64,000 bases of DNA from Methanomassiliicoccales archaeon (GCA_013415865.1 CP058896.1:1221957-1285956), one strand, 5' to 3'; counted from the stretch's first letter, positions 33,807 through 43,982 are shown. Program-made: numbers and translations. Notes: a model not told the origin generated them from the letters alone.

Positions 33807-35450
33807 ATGGCAATGGGTAACACACCGATACTGATCCTTAAAGAGGGAACCAAGCGCGACAGGGGCAAGGACGCCCAGTACAACAACATAATGGCCGCCA
33901 GGGCCATTGCTGACGCAGTTAGGAGCACCCTCGGTCCCCGTGGGATGGACAAGATGCTTGTAGACACCATGGGAGACGTCACGATCACGAACGACGGGGT
34001 AACGATCCTCAAGGAGATCGAGGTCGAGCACCCAGCAGCAAAGATGCTGGTGGAGGTCGCCAAGACCCAGGATGAGGAATGCGGCGACGGCACCACGACC
34101 GCCGTCGTATTGGCCGGAGAGCTCCTGAAAAAGGCGGTCGACCTCATCGACGCCAACGTCCACCCCACCATCATCACCTCCGGATATCGCATGGCGGCGA
34201 ACAAGGCCATGGAGGTCCTTGATTCTGTGGCGATGGAGGTCGGTCCCGAGGACAGGGACACTTTGATCAAGATCGCGCAGACCTCTATGATGAGCAAGCA
34301 GGTGGTCGGCTCGAAGGACCTAATGGGTTCCATCGCGGTCGATGCGGTCACAAGGGTCGCTGAGAAGCAGGGAAAGAAATACACCGTTGACATGGACAAC
34401 ATCCAGATCGTCAAGAAAGAAGGCGGCTCCATGGACGACACCGCCCTCATCGAGGGGATAATCATTGACAAGGAGCCCGTCCACAGCGCCATGCCCCGCC
34501 GCATCGAGAACGCGAAACTGGCCCTCATCGACGCGGCCCTTGAGATCAAGAAGACCGAGGTCGACGCCAAGATCGAGATCTCAGACCCGATGCAGATGCA
34601 GGCCTTCCTGGATGAGGAAGAGAGGATGCTGAAGGGAATGGTCGAGAAGATCAAGAAGTCCGGTGCCAACGCGGTGTTCTGCCAGAAGGGCATCGACGAC
34701 CTGGTCCAGCACTTCCTCGCCAAGGAGAAGATCTACGCCGTAAGGCGTGTAAAGAAGAGCGACATGGAGAAGCTCGCAAAGGCGACAGGAGGCCAGATCG
34801 TCACCAAGCTCGACGAGCTCGGTCCAGAGGACCTTGGTTCCGCAGGCCTGATCGAGGTAAAGAAGATCCAGGACGAGGAGATGACCTTTGTCACAGGATG
34901 CAAGAACCCGAAGGCGGTAAGCGTACTGATACGAGCAGGCACCAAGCACGTCGTGGACGAGATAGAGCGCTCTCTGGACGATGCGATATCTGTGGTATCT
35001 GTCGCCATCGAGGAGGGACGTATGCTCACCGGCGGCGGCTCAACCGCGGTCGAGGTCGCCATGAGGCTCCGCGAGTTCTCTGCCTCCGTGGGAGGGCGCG
35101 AGCAGATCGCCATCGATGCCTTCGCCTCTGCGCTGGAGGTCATACCTACTGCGCTGGCCGAGAATGCGGGACTTGACCCCATCGATATACTCATCGAGCT
35201 CCGCAAGGCGCACAAGACCGGCAAGCCCCATATGGGCCTGAACGTCTATACCGGCAAGGTCGATGACATGCTGAAGCTGAACGTCATCGAGCCATTCTGC
35301 GTCGGGAGGCAGGCCATACAGTCCGCCACCGATGCGGCGGTCATGATCCTAAGGATCGATGACGTCATCGCCTCGAAGGGCGGTCCGGGAGCTGGGCTGG
35401 GCGGCGACAAATCGTCCCCAGGCGGCATGGGCGACATGGGAGAGGACTAA
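33807..35450 (+). CDS. Thermosome subunit (group II chaperonin)
   Basis: A 547-residue chaperonin subunit of normal length. GNTPILILKEGTKRDRGKDA opens it; STLGPRGMDKML, VTITNDGVTILKEIE, the ATPase motif CGDGTTTAVVLAGELL and GGGSTAVEVAMRL are present, and the C terminus is the typical Gly/Met/Asp-rich tail (GGMGDMGED). It folds proteins in an ATP-driven double ring. The ATG at 33807, behind GGGAGGT, is preferred to an in-frame start 11 codons earlier. The promoter carries palindromes. grpE-dnaK-dnaJ follow, forming a chaperone cluster. Confidence 0.97.
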   Translation: MAMGNTPILILKEGTKRDRGKDAQYNNIMAARAIADAVRSTLGPRGMDKMLVDTMGDVTITNDGVTILKEIEVEHPAAKMLVEVAKTQDEECGDGTTTAVVLAGELLKKAVDLIDANVHPTIITSGYRMAANKAMEVLDSVAMEVGPEDRDTLIKIAQTSMMSKQVVGSKDLMGSIAVDAVTRVAEKQGKKYTVDMDNIQIVKKEGGSMDDTALIEGIIIDKEPVHSAMPRRIENAKLALIDAALEIKKTEVDAKIEISDPMQMQAFLDEEERMLKGMVEKIKKSGANAVFCQKGIDDLVQHFLAKEKIYAVRRVKKSDMEKLAKATGGQIVTKLDELGPEDLGSAGLIEVKKIQDEEMTFVTGCKNPKAVSVLIRAGTKHVVDEIERSLDDAISVVSVAIEEGRMLTGGGSTAVEVAMRLREFSASVGGREQIAIDAFASALEVIPTALAENAGLDPIDILIELRKAHKTGKPHMGLNVYTGKVDDMLKLNVIEPFCVGRQAIQSATDAAVMILRIDDVIASKGGPGAGLGGDKSSPGGMGDMGED

Positions 35451-35462
35451 ACGCATTCATAA

Positions 35463-35479
35463 GGGGGGCACGTCCCCCT
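35463..35479 (+). terminator. GC-rich hairpin after the thermosome gene
   Basis: Thirteen bases after the thermosome stop, GGGGG (35464-35468) and CCCCC (35474-35478) can form a five-pair hairpin with loop CACGT. It is followed by A-rich sequence rather than a T run, so it may stabilise the mRNA 3' end rather than end transcription. The TATA box of grpE begins nine bases later. Confidence 0.35.
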
Positions 35480-35487
35480 CCAAAAAC

Positions 35488-35499
35488 GATTTAAAAAGG
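35488..35499 (+). promoter_or_regulatory. TATA box of grpE-dnaK-dnaJ
   Basis: GATTTAAAAAGG fits an archaeal TATA box and predicts transcription start near 35518, about 22 bases before the grpE ATG. It is the only good box between the thermosome stop and grpE, so the three DnaK-system genes can be transcribed separately from the thermosome. Confidence 0.5.
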
Positions 35500-35539
35500 G
35501 TTTTCCAAATAGAACGCGGTGTCATCAAGGTGGGAGCAC

Positions 35540-36085
35540 ATGGAAGAAGGTGCTGAGGGCACGGCGACCCGGCCAGAGGCGGCCAACGAGGCCGAGCAGG
35601 TGGATACGTTGCGCAAACAGCTGGAAGAGCTCCGCTCAGCTCTGGAGGCGGAGATGAAGAGGTCGAAGGAGTGCCTAGACATGGCCAGAAGGATCCAGGC
35701 GGACTTCGACAATTACAAGAAGAGGGTCGCAAAGGAAAAAGAGGAGACGGTCCGCTGTGCCAATGATAAGCTGGTCTGCGAGCTCTTGACGGTCATGGAC
35801 GACCTCGAGAGGGCATTGGCGGCCGATGTCTCAGAGGAACAGCTCAGGCTTGGGCTGTCCCAGGTGCATTCAAACTTACGATCATTGCTGAAAGGATACG
35901 GTCTTACTGAGATCCCTGTGGACAGGTTCGACCCGAACTATCATGAAGCGTTCGGAGTGGGCGAGGGAGAGGAAGGGCAGATCCTGGAGGTCTATCAGAA
36001 GGGCTATTGCCTTGGCCCTAGGGTGATAAGGCATTCAAAGGTCAAAGTAGGAAGGAATCAGGAGAGAGGTGACGACAATGGCTAA
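35540..36085 (+). CDS. grpE: GrpE nucleotide exchange factor
   Basis: A 181-residue protein: an acidic, disordered start, a long coiled coil (about 20-75), then the GrpE core with [29 protein letters not shown] and [10 protein letters not shown], ending LRPR-like as [13 protein letters not shown]. It speeds ADP release from DnaK. The ATG at 35540 behind GGTGGGAG is preferred over a start seven codons earlier. Its stop lies inside the first codons of dnaK (8-base overlap). Confidence 0.95.
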   Translation: MEEGAEGTATRPEAANEAEQVDTLRKQLEELRSALEAEMKRSKECLDMARRIQADFDNYKKRVAKEKEETVRCANDKLVCELLTVMDDLERALAADVSEEQLRLGLSQVHSNLRSLLKGYGLTEIPVDRFDPNYHEAFGVGEGEEGQILEVYQKGYCLGPRVIRHSKVKVGRNQERGDDNG

Positions 36086-37931
36086 GATCATAGGGATAGA
36101 CTTGGGCACAAGCAACTCGGCGGCGGCTGTAATGGAGGGGGGCAGGCCCACCATCATTCCAAGCGCAGAGGGGACAAGCATAGGAGGGAAGGCATTCCCA
36201 TCATATGTCGCGATGACCAAGGACGGACAACTGCTCGTCGGTGAGCCAGCGAGACGCCAGGCGGTCTCCAACCCAGAGGGGACGATAGCGGCGATCAAGA
36301 GGAAGATGGGGACGGACTACAAGGTCACGGTCTTTGGGAAAGAGTACACACCACAGCAGATCTCGGCCTTCATCCTTCAGAAGATAAAAAGGGACGCCGA
36401 GGCGTATCTGGGCGAGCCGGTGACGCAGGCGGTCATAACCGTCCCGGCCTATTTCAATGACAATCAGAGGACCGCGACCAAGGATGCGGGGGCCATAGCG
36501 GGCCTCGAGGTCGTGAGGATCATCAACGAGCCCACCGCCGCGGCATTGGCCTATGGTCTGGACAAGGCCAAGCAATCGCAGAAGATCATGGTCTTCGACC
36601 TGGGAGGAGGGACACTTGATGTCACCATCATGGACTTCAGTGAAGGGGTCTTCGAGGTCGTCGCCACGAGCGGGGACACCCAGCTAGGCGGTACCGACAT
36701 GGACGAGGCCCTGATCAAATATGTCACGAACCAGTTCATGAAAGAGAGCGGTATAGACCTCACCAAGGACAAGATGGCGATGTGGCGTGTCCGTGAGGCG
36801 TGCGAGAAGGCGAAGATCGAGCTTTCCAGCACGATGCAGACGGAGATCAACCTCCCATTCATCTCGGCCGATGCGACAGGTCCGAAGCACCTGTCGATGA
36901 ACATCAACCGGGCCACACTGGAAGAGCTGGTAGGACCGATCGTCGAGCGCTGCCGTGGACCTATGATGAACGCGCTCAGGGACGCAAAACTAGAGCCAGA
37001 CAAGATCGACGCGGTCATCCTGGTGGGCGGGCCGACCCGCATGCCCATCGTGCAGAAGTTCGTCGAGAAGGTCGTCGGCAACAAGATCCAGCGCGGAGTG
37101 GACCCGATGGAGTGCGTCGCGATGGGCGCCGCGATTCAGGCAGCTGTTCTGTCAGGGGAGGTCAAGGACGTCCTGCTGCTGGACGTCACGCCCCTTTCTC
37201 TGAGCATCGAGACCCTTGGCGGTGTTGCTACGAAGCTGATCGAGAGGAACACCACCATACCGACCAGAAAGTCGCAGATATTCTCGACCGCCGCTGATGG
37301 CCAGACAAGCGTCGAGATCCATGTGGTGCAGGGAGAGAGACCGATGGCCGCCGACAACACATCATTAGGAAAGTTCACGCTGAGCGGGATCCCGCCAGCG
37401 CCGAGGGGAGTGCCCCAGATAGAAGTGACCTTCGACATCGACGCCAATGGCATAATCAATGTTTCCGCGAAGGACCTGGGGACCAACAAACAGGCATCGA
37501 TCACGATCACGTCGAGCAACAAGCTCACCAAGGAGCAGATCGAGCAGATGATCAAGAACGCGGAGATGTTCGCCGACGCCGACAGGAAACAAAAAGAGCG
37601 CGTGGAGACCGTCAACCAGGCGGACCAGCTGATCTACACCACAGAGAAGGCGCTCCAAGAGCTCGGAGGACAGGCGACCAATGAGGAGAGGGTCAAGATC
37701 GAGCAGGCCATAGCGGACCTGAAGGACGTACTGAAGAACAAGGACTCCACCACCCAGATGATCAGGTCAAAGATGGACGCACTGTCGAAGGAGTTCTATT
37801 CGATCTCGGCCCGGATATATCAGAACGTCCAGAAACAACAGGCTGACCAGGCCCAGCAACCGAAGCAGCCGGGTCCGGACGGCACCGTCGACGCCGAGTA
37901 CAAGATCATCGATGACGATGAGAAGAAGTAA
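36078..37931 (+). CDS. dnaK: Chaperone DnaK (Hsp70)
   Basis: A 617-residue Hsp70. The ATPase domain has [47 protein letters not shown] and [12 protein letters not shown]; the substrate domain begins near [13 protein letters not shown] and the helical lid ends in a Gln/Pro-rich tail. The ATG at 36078 lies behind GAGGTGA and overlaps grpE. DnaK is patchy in archaea and usually thought to be of bacterial origin; here it lies between grpE and dnaJ as in bacteria. Confidence 0.98.
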   Translation: MAKIIGIDLGTSNSAAAVMEGGRPTIIPSAEGTSIGGKAFPSYVAMTKDGQLLVGEPARRQAVSNPEGTIAAIKRKMGTDYKVTVFGKEYTPQQISAFILQKIKRDAEAYLGEPVTQAVITVPAYFNDNQRTATKDAGAIAGLEVVRIINEPTAAALAYGLDKAKQSQKIMVFDLGGGTLDVTIMDFSEGVFEVVATSGDTQLGGTDMDEALIKYVTNQFMKESGIDLTKDKMAMWRVREACEKAKIELSSTMQTEINLPFISADATGPKHLSMNINRATLEELVGPIVERCRGPMMNALRDAKLEPDKIDAVILVGGPTRMPIVQKFVEKVVGNKIQRGVDPMECVAMGAAIQAAVLSGEVKDVLLLDVTPLSLSIETLGGVATKLIERNTTIPTRKSQIFSTAADGQTSVEIHVVQGERPMAADNTSLGKFTLSGIPPAPRGVPQIEVTFDIDANGIINVSAKDLGTNKQASITITSSNKLTKEQIEQMIKNAEMFADADRKQKERVETVNQADQLIYTTEKALQELGGQATNEERVKIEQAIADLKDVLKNKDSTTQMIRSKMDALSKEFYSISARIYQNVQKQQADQAQQPKQPGPDGTVDAEYKIIDDDEKK

Positions 37932-37946
37932 AGGGATCTGGACCAC

Positions 37947-39080
37947 ATGGCCGACAAGCGAGATTATTACGAGGTCCTCGGAGTCCAGAGGACAGCGTCA
38001 GAGGACGACATCAAAAAGGCGTACAGGCAGCTGGCACGCCAATATCACCCTGATGTCACAAAGGACGACCCAAAGGTCGCCGAAGAGAAGTTCAAGGAGA
38101 TCTCCGAGGCCTATGAAGTGCTCATAGACCCTGAAAAAAGGAAGCTCTACGACAGGTACGGCCATGCTGGTGTCTCGCAGCAGTTCCACGATGGCAACTT
38201 CAACTGGGCCGATTTCTCGCACGCGGACGACCTGAGGGACATATTCGGAAGCAGCGGCTTCAGCTTCGGCGGGGACCTGTTCGATATGTTCTTTGGAGGT
38301 GGCCATCGGCGCGGGCCTAGGCAAGGTTCGCATCTGAGGTACGATGTCGAGATCTCCCTCGAAGAGGCCGCAAAGGGCCTGGAGAAGGAGATCAAGGTGC
38401 CGATGACGACCAGCTGCGAGAGGTGCGACGGCACCGGTTCGAAGAGCAAGAAGCGGTCCCAGTGCGCACAGTGCGGGGGAAGGGGACAGGTCCAACGCGT
38501 CGAGCGCAGGGGCATGGTCCAGTCAGTGACAATAGTGACCTGTCCCAAGTGCCATGGATCAGGTATGGACATCTCGGACCCATGCCCTGAATGCGATGGG
38601 AGAGGCCAGGTCCGAAGGCCCAGGACGATCAAGATAACGATACCGAAAGGTGTGGACTCGGGAATGACCTTCAGGGTACCAGGGGCAGGCGAGCCAAGCC
38701 CGAACGGAGGGCCCCCTGGGGACCTTCTCGTGTTCGTCCGCGTGAAGGAGCACGAGGTGTTCAAGCGCGATGGGCCTAACCTCTACATAGAGGTCCCCAT
38801 CTCGTTCGTCGATGCCGCCCTAGGTACGGACCTGGAGGTCCCTACCATATCTGGAAAGGCATCGCTCAATATCCCCCCTGGGACCCAGACGGACACCGTC
38901 TTCAAGCTCAAAGGACAAGGATTGGACATCATCGGCGGCAGAGGGAAGGGAGACCAGTATGTCCAGGTCAAGGTAAAGGTCCCTAAGAAGCTGAGCAACG
39001 AGCAGAGGGAGCTCCTCAGGAGGTTCGCAGAGCTGGAGGAGAACCCGCGCAAAGGCATCTTCGGCAAGTTCAAGGTCTAA
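37947..39080 (+). CDS. dnaJ: Chaperone DnaJ (type I Hsp40)
   Basis: A 377-residue type I DnaJ. The J domain has the HPD tripeptide in [12 protein letters not shown], then a Gly/Phe-rich region ([20 protein letters not shown]), four zinc-finger repeats of the form C-x-x-C-x-G-x-G ([32 protein letters not shown]) and the C-terminal substrate domains. It delivers substrates to DnaK and stimulates its ATPase. It begins 15 bases after dnaK behind AAAGGGATC. Confidence 0.97.
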   Translation: MADKRDYYEVLGVQRTASEDDIKKAYRQLARQYHPDVTKDDPKVAEEKFKEISEAYEVLIDPEKRKLYDRYGHAGVSQQFHDGNFNWADFSHADDLRDIFGSSGFSFGGDLFDMFFGGGHRRGPRQGSHLRYDVEISLEEAAKGLEKEIKVPMTTSCERCDGTGSKSKKRSQCAQCGGRGQVQRVERRGMVQSVTIVTCPKCHGSGMDISDPCPECDGRGQVRRPRTIKITIPKGVDSGMTFRVPGAGEPSPNGGPPGDLLVFVRVKEHEVFKRDGPNLYIEVPISFVDAALGTDLEVPTISGKASLNIPPGTQTDTVFKLKGQGLDIIGGRGKGDQYVQVKVKVPKKLSNEQRELLRRFAELEENPRKGIFGKFKV

Positions 39081-39167
39081 AACATCGGATGCTATCTGCT
39101 AGCACGATTCTGGAAACAGTTATTAGTATAATACGGGCTCGGGCATTCTCCAAGGAGAGGGCCGGCC

Positions 39168-40445
39168 GTGCACGTTCCAAGCTTCAGGAGGTCATTCCAA
39201 GGGTATGACCGAAGGGTCTGGACGCTGTTCTATGGCAGGATAATGACGGCGACGGGGTTCGCCATGGTCATCCCGTTCCTGTCGATGTACCTCCATAACG
39301 ACCTGGGGATCAGGATGTCATTGGTGGGGCTCCTTCTCCTTGTCACCTCTTTGGTAGGCTCGATGGGCAACATCATCGGCGGTGAGATAGCTGACAGGTT
39401 GGGACGAAAGAACATAATGACGGCCGCGCTCCTATGGAGGGCAGCGGCGTTCGTGCTGATCGCCATCGCCATCGGTACCGAGCAGAGCTACCTGGTCATT
39501 GCTGGCCTGGTCACATTGAGCAGTTTTGGAGGGTCTTTGTTCGACCCCGCGTCGAACGCGATGATAGCGGACGTTGTGGCACCGGCGAAGAGGCTGGAGG
39601 CATACGGGCTGCTCCGGATAGGTCAGAACATCGGTTGGGCGGCCGGTCCCATGGTCGGAGGGATCTTGAGCATCTGGCTTCCATTTTCCACCCTGTTCAT
39701 TCTCTCCTCGGCCGCTACGATGGGCGTGGCTGTTTTCATCTATCTGAACATAACCGAGTCACTGGACCGGGGCAAGGTCGGCGGACGGTTCCGGCTCACC
39801 GACATCGGGGGGGTCACCCGCGATTCCATGTTCATGGCCTTCTGTCTGGTGTCCATCTCTTTGTTCATGATGTTCGGACAGATGTCCTCCTCCTATGCCG
39901 TTTACTCCACAGACAGATTGTCCGTGACGGAATCACAGGTCGCTCTGCTCTGGACATGGAACGGGATACTGGTCATATTCCTGCAGATGCCGTTGGCCAG
40001 ATGGATAAGCAGGTTCAGGATGTCTTCCATGGTCGCCGCCGGCTCTCTGATGTACGCTGTCGGCTATGGGATGGTCGGCATGGCCCCGATCTTCAGCTCA
40101 GGGGAGCTGGCCTTTGGCATGAGCGAGAGATACCTCTATCTGGTCCTGAACATGACCATAGTGACGATGGGGGAGATGTTCGTCTCTCCTGCCTCGATGA
40201 ACCTTGTGGCGAACATGTCGCCCGAGAATGAGAGGGGGAGGTACATGGGGGTCTTTGGGCTCGCATCCTCCATAGGTTTCTCGCTCGGACCGTTCACAGG
40301 GAGCGTCATCCTCGATGTCTTCTACTCTAGCGATGTCCTTGTATGGGCCCTCATCGGAATGTTAGGAGTGGTGGCCGCCGTTGGTTACACCATCTTGGGA
40401 AAGAAGCTCGGGGCTGAGCGGGACAGCTCCACGCCGAGGGCATGA
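39168..40445 (+). CDS. Major facilitator superfamily transporter
   Basis: A 425-residue protein with about 12 hydrophobic helices. The loop after helix 2 reads GEIADRLGRKNIMTAALLWR, the MFS motif A, and a second copy of the half-repeat is visible after the central loop. It begins with GTG at 39168 behind GGAGAGG. A TATA-like TTAGTATAATACGG is at 39122-39135. It opens GYDRRVWTLFYGRIM, closely like the next gene, to which it is coupled by ATGA. Substrate unknown; multidrug or sugar efflux are family possibilities. Confidence 0.9.
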   Translation: MHVPSFRRSFQGYDRRVWTLFYGRIMTATGFAMVIPFLSMYLHNDLGIRMSLVGLLLLVTSLVGSMGNIIGGEIADRLGRKNIMTAALLWRAAAFVLIAIAIGTEQSYLVIAGLVTLSSFGGSLFDPASNAMIADVVAPAKRLEAYGLLRIGQNIGWAAGPMVGGILSIWLPFSTLFILSSAATMGVAVFIYLNITESLDRGKVGGRFRLTDIGGVTRDSMFMAFCLVSISLFMMFGQMSSSYAVYSTDRLSVTESQVALLWTWNGILVIFLQMPLARWISRFRMSSMVAAGSLMYAVGYGMVGMAPIFSSGELAFGMSERYLYLVLNMTIVTMGEMFVSPASMNLVANMSPENERGRYMGVFGLASSIGFSLGPFTGSVILDVFYSSDVLVWALIGMLGVVAAVGYTILGKKLGAERDSSTPRA

Positions 40446-41671
40446 GTGATATCTTGGTGGACCTAGGGTTCCGGGGATATGACAGGAGGATATGGGTCCT
40501 CTTCTTCTCTATGCTTATAGATGGTGTAGGATACACGATGATAGGTCCCTACATCCTCCTTTTCATGAAACAGGAGCTGGACACATCTCTCGCCGTGGGC
40601 GGCCTTGTGCTGACCGTGGCAGGGGTGGTAGGGGCCATCGGCAACGTGTTCGGTGGCCTGATGGCCGACAAATATGGCCGCAGGGGCGTCATGGTCTCCT
40701 CGATGATGCTGCGTTGTCTTACGTTCATCATCTTGGCCGTTCAGGTGACCCTCTTTCCCGAGCTGATATCGATAGCGTTCATGCTATCCCTCAGTTACTT
40801 CTTTGGAGGGGTGTTCGGGCCGGCCAACAACGCGATGGTCGCCGACATCACCGAGCCGGCGAGGAGGATGGAGGCATATGGCCTCCTGAGGGTCGCATGG
40901 AACCTCGGGTTTGCCGTGGGGCCAGTGGTCGGAGGATTCCTCATATTGATCTCGTTCTCGCTGACGTTCACCATATCAGCCATTGTGTCCTTGGGCGCGG
41001 CGTTGCTGGTGGCCTTCATGATCACAGAATCCTATAGCCCAAGGCCATCATGCAAAGAGGAAGTGAAGGTAAGCTTATGGAAGGGCATAATGCAGGTAAA
41101 ACCTATCTTCATCCTCTTCTGCATCTTCTGCATCCCTCTCTTTGTAATGTCAGGGCAGTTCGGCTCTACATATACCGTATATGCCAATGAAAGGATCGGC
41201 ATCGACACTGGCACGATAGGCCTTGTCTTTGCACTCAACGGAATAATGGTCGTACTGATGCAGATGCCGATCAGCAGATGGCTCACAGAGAAGGACCCTT
41301 ACATGGGGATGGTCATGGGCTCGGTGGTCTACTCGGCCGGCTTCCTGCTGATAGCGGCGGCATCCGACAGTATCGGACTGGCCATCACGATGGTCATCAT
41401 CACCATCGGCGAGATGATCGTGGTCCCTGTGTCGAACAGCCTGACCGTGTTCCTTGCGCCAGATGATGAGAGGGGCAAGTATCTGGGCATCTTCGGCCTC
41501 ATCTCTTCCTTCGGGTGGTTCGGGTCGACGTTCTTCGGCGGCCTTCTCTATGACATGTACCAGAATGGATGGATGCTTTGGGGCATACTCTCGGCATTGG
41601 GGATGACAACGGCGGTGGCGATGGTGCCTCTCTGGGCCAAGACACATAAGGTCGATAGGGCAAATGATTAA
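40442..41671 (+). CDS. Major facilitator superfamily transporter (paralogue)
   Basis: A 409-residue, 12-helix MFS protein that looks like a tandem duplicate of the preceding gene: GYDRRIWVLFFSMLIDGVGY at the start, GLMADKYGRRGVMVSSMMLR as motif A and GPANNAMVADITEPARRMEA, matching DPASNAMIADVVAPAKRLEA of its neighbour. The ATG at 40442 overlaps the upstream stop as ATGA. Tight coupling suggests that the two may work together, perhaps as a heterodimer. Substrate not evident. Confidence 0.9.
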   Translation: MSDILVDLGFRGYDRRIWVLFFSMLIDGVGYTMIGPYILLFMKQELDTSLAVGGLVLTVAGVVGAIGNVFGGLMADKYGRRGVMVSSMMLRCLTFIILAVQVTLFPELISIAFMLSLSYFFGGVFGPANNAMVADITEPARRMEAYGLLRVAWNLGFAVGPVVGGFLILISFSLTFTISAIVSLGAALLVAFMITESYSPRPSCKEEVKVSLWKGIMQVKPIFILFCIFCIPLFVMSGQFGSTYTVYANERIGIDTGTIGLVFALNGIMVVLMQMPISRWLTEKDPYMGMVMGSVVYSAGFLLIAAASDSIGLAITMVIITIGEMIVVPVSNSLTVFLAPDDERGKYLGIFGLISSFGWFGSTFFGGLLYDMYQNGWMLWGILSALGMTTAVAMVPLWAKTHKVDRAND

Positions 41672-41698
41672 GTCATGGCTATCGGAATGAAGTGAAGG

Positions 41699-42454
41699 AT
41701 GCGGATAGTCGGAGTGATGACCGAGGACTTCCACTTCTTCCATGGGGTGGTGAAAAGGCTCAAGGAGAGGAAGGAACCGTTCGTTTCATTGGGTTTCGAT
41801 GACCACGTACCTTGGAACGTCTCTGTTGTGATAACCACCAAGGACGAGAGGTCGAAGGTCCCCCATTCCATGGTGGCGGCCAGTGACGATCCTGATGAGG
41901 CTATAAACATAGCCCGCTCTTTATTAAGGGGCAGAAAGTATGGGGCGTTGGTCGTCGGCATAGACCCTGGTCGAACCATAGGGATAGTCATAATCGGGAA
42001 TGGAAGGGTCATCCATTCCGGCACCTTCGAGTGCCCGGAGGACACCGCCGACAAGGTCATAAAAATGACCTCGGGGCTGGAGTTCGACGAGGTCGTGGTC
42101 AGGATAGGTCATGGGGACAGGACGATAAGGAACAGGATAATCCGCTCGGTCTGGAGCGTGGCAGACAGGGTCGAGATCGTCGATGAGACGAACACCACCA
42201 TGAACACAGAGACCCCAGACATAGACGCGGCGATCCTCATATCGAAGACGAAGGGATATGATCTGGAAAGACCACCTGACATCAGGCCAACGGCGGGCGA
42301 GCTGAGGGAGATACAGAGGCGGTCGAGGATCGAGAGCGAGGGGGCGATCACCATCGGGAAGGAGCTCGCCGGGTGCGTTGCCCGAGGGGAGATGACGATG
42401 AGCGATGCCCTCACTGCCCACAAGGCCGAGGAGAAGAAAAGAAAAAGGGTTTAA
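41699..42454 (+). CDS. RuvC/RNase H-fold protein of unknown function
   Basis: A 251-residue protein. The middle (from about residue 80) has GALVVGIDPGRTIGIVIIGN, the first strand of a RuvC-like RNase H fold with its catalytic Asp and the D-P-G turn; VVRIGHGDRTIRNRII and DIDAAILISK supply possible further acidic residues. An N-terminal domain (RIVGVMTEDFHFFHGVVKRL) precedes it and a basic helix (HKAEEKKRKRV) ends it. I recognise the fold but not a named family. The ATG at 41699 lies behind GAAGTGAAGG. It ends seven bases before the convergent AMP phosphorylase gene. Confidence 0.7.
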   Translation: MRIVGVMTEDFHFFHGVVKRLKERKEPFVSLGFDDHVPWNVSVVITTKDERSKVPHSMVAASDDPDEAINIARSLLRGRKYGALVVGIDPGRTIGIVIIGNGRVIHSGTFECPEDTADKVIKMTSGLEFDEVVVRIGHGDRTIRNRIIRSVWSVADRVEIVDETNTTMNTETPDIDAAILISKTKGYDLERPPDIRPTAGELREIQRRSRIESEGAITIGKELAGCVARGEMTMSDALTAHKAEEKKRKRV

Positions 42455-42461
42455 GTGCGGT

Positions 42462-43982
42462 TCAGAACTTCATCTTAGCATAGGACGGCATCTTTGCCAG
42501 GACCATGCCCTCGATGATCATCGGTTCCAGCTTCTGGGCCAGAGAGAGGGCGTCCTGAAGTTTCACCTCATTCTCCGAGTAGATCGTGAACAGCTTCTCC
42601 CCCTCATCGACCTTCATGCCCACCTTCTTATTGATCACCAGCCCGGCCCCCTTATCACGTGGTGAGCCTGCCGCCCTGGCGATCTTGACTAGGTCCTTGT
42701 TCTTTATCTTGTTCAGATATCCTGATTTCCTGGCGAGGACGTCGACCTGGAACCCGCCCACCTCGATATCCTCCGAGCTGATGTCAGGGTCCCCTCCCTG
42801 AGCCGCAACGATCTCTCTGAACTTCGCCAACGCCTTGCCCGACTCCAACATGGTCCTGGCCCTCTCCTCCCCCCCGCGACCGTTGACCATGTCAAGGAGC
42901 ATGCCGCTGAGGGCGACCGTCTTCTCTATGACGCTGTTGGGGTTCTTTGCCCCTTCAAGGATGGAGATGGCCTCCCTTGCCTCAAGGGCGGGCCCTATGG
43001 CCCTTCCCACAGGCTGACCGCCGTAGGTTATGGCCGCCTCGACCCTTATCCCGAGCTTGTCGCCCAGCTCGATGAAGTCATGTGCATATTGGCGCGCATT
43101 CTCCATGGTCGGGACCTTTGTCCCCTCCCCCATGGGGATGTCTATGAGGAGATAATCAGCATTGACGGCCTTCTTCTTCGACATCACTGATGCCAACAGC
43201 TGCGCGTGGGGGTCGATGCCCAGAGGGTATTCCGCCTTGATGATCACATCATCGGCCGGTGCCAGGTTCAATGACCCGCCCCATGCCATGACCCCGTTCG
43301 TCTTCTCGGCGATCCTCTTCAAGGACCTGCTGTCAAGGTCGACATTCGCGAACACCTCGACGATGTCGGCGGTCCCGGCGGCGGAGCTGATCGCCCTGGA
43401 TGATGTTTTAGGTATAAGGTAACCGGCCGCGGCCACTATCGGGACGATGAGCAGGGTGATCTTGTTCCCTGGACACCCTCCTACGCTATGGAAGTCAAGG
43501 ACAGGGCCCTTATCGAACTTTATCGTCTCGCCGGTCTCGACCATCGCCATCGTCAGGTCCGCCGTCTCCCTGATGTTCATGCCATTTATCTGCATGGAAG
43601 TGACATAGGCGGCGAGCTCTATGCTCGATAAGCTCCTTGAGGAGATATCATGGACGAGCGTGAAGATCTCTTCCTTGGTCAGCTCCAGCCCCTCCATCTT
43701 CTTCTTGATGTACTCCACGCTCTCCGGTCTCGGGGCCGGTACGACCTCGATCACCTCACCTTCCTCCGGCCCTATCATCTTGAAGGCCGCTCCCATAAGC
43801 CCTATCTCGCCCTTCTTCACATAGGAGTCGGTCGTCGACACAATTGCCACGACAGTGTTCCCTTCATGGAATATCTTGACGCGGTCCTTCTCACGGAGAC
43901 CGAGGTTGGCACAGTCATCATCCTGCAGGAGCGCGGTGATCTCCCCCGTGTCGACGTCTATGTATCTTGCCTTGAGCTTCAT
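42462..43982 (-). CDS. deoA: AMP phosphorylase
   Basis: A 506-residue protein of the thymidine phosphorylase superfamily with the extra N-terminal domain (about 1-85) of archaeal AMP phosphorylase. Visible motifs are FDKGPVLDFHSVGGCPGNKI, PKTSSRAISSAAGTADIVE, the AYVTSMQINGMNIRETADLT helix and LGIDPHAQLLASVMSKKKAV. It splits AMP (and CMP, UMP) with phosphate to base and ribose 1,5-bisphosphate. The ATG at 43982 overlaps the RuBisCO stop as ATGA, which fixes the start. Third gene of the AMP pathway operon. Confidence 0.95.
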   Translation of the reverse strand: MKLKARYIDVDTGEITALLQDDDCANLGLREKDRVKIFHEGNTVVAIVSTTDSYVKKGEIGLMGAAFKMIGPEEGEVIEVVPAPRPESVEYIKKKMEGLELTKEEIFTLVHDISSRSLSSIELAAYVTSMQINGMNIRETADLTMAMVETGETIKFDKGPVLDFHSVGGCPGNKITLLIVPIVAAAGYLIPKTSSRAISSAAGTADIVEVFANVDLDSRSLKRIAEKTNGVMAWGGSLNLAPADDVIIKAEYPLGIDPHAQLLASVMSKKKAVNADYLLIDIPMGEGTKVPTMENARQYAHDFIELGDKLGIRVEAAITYGGQPVGRAIGPALEAREAISILEGAKNPNSVIEKTVALSGMLLDMVNGRGGEERARTMLESGKALAKFREIVAAQGGDPDISSEDIEVGGFQVDVLARKSGYLNKIKNKDLVKIARAAGSPRDKGAGLVINKKVGMKVDEGEKLFTIYSENEVKLQDALSLAQKLEPMIIEGMVLAKMPSYAKMKF

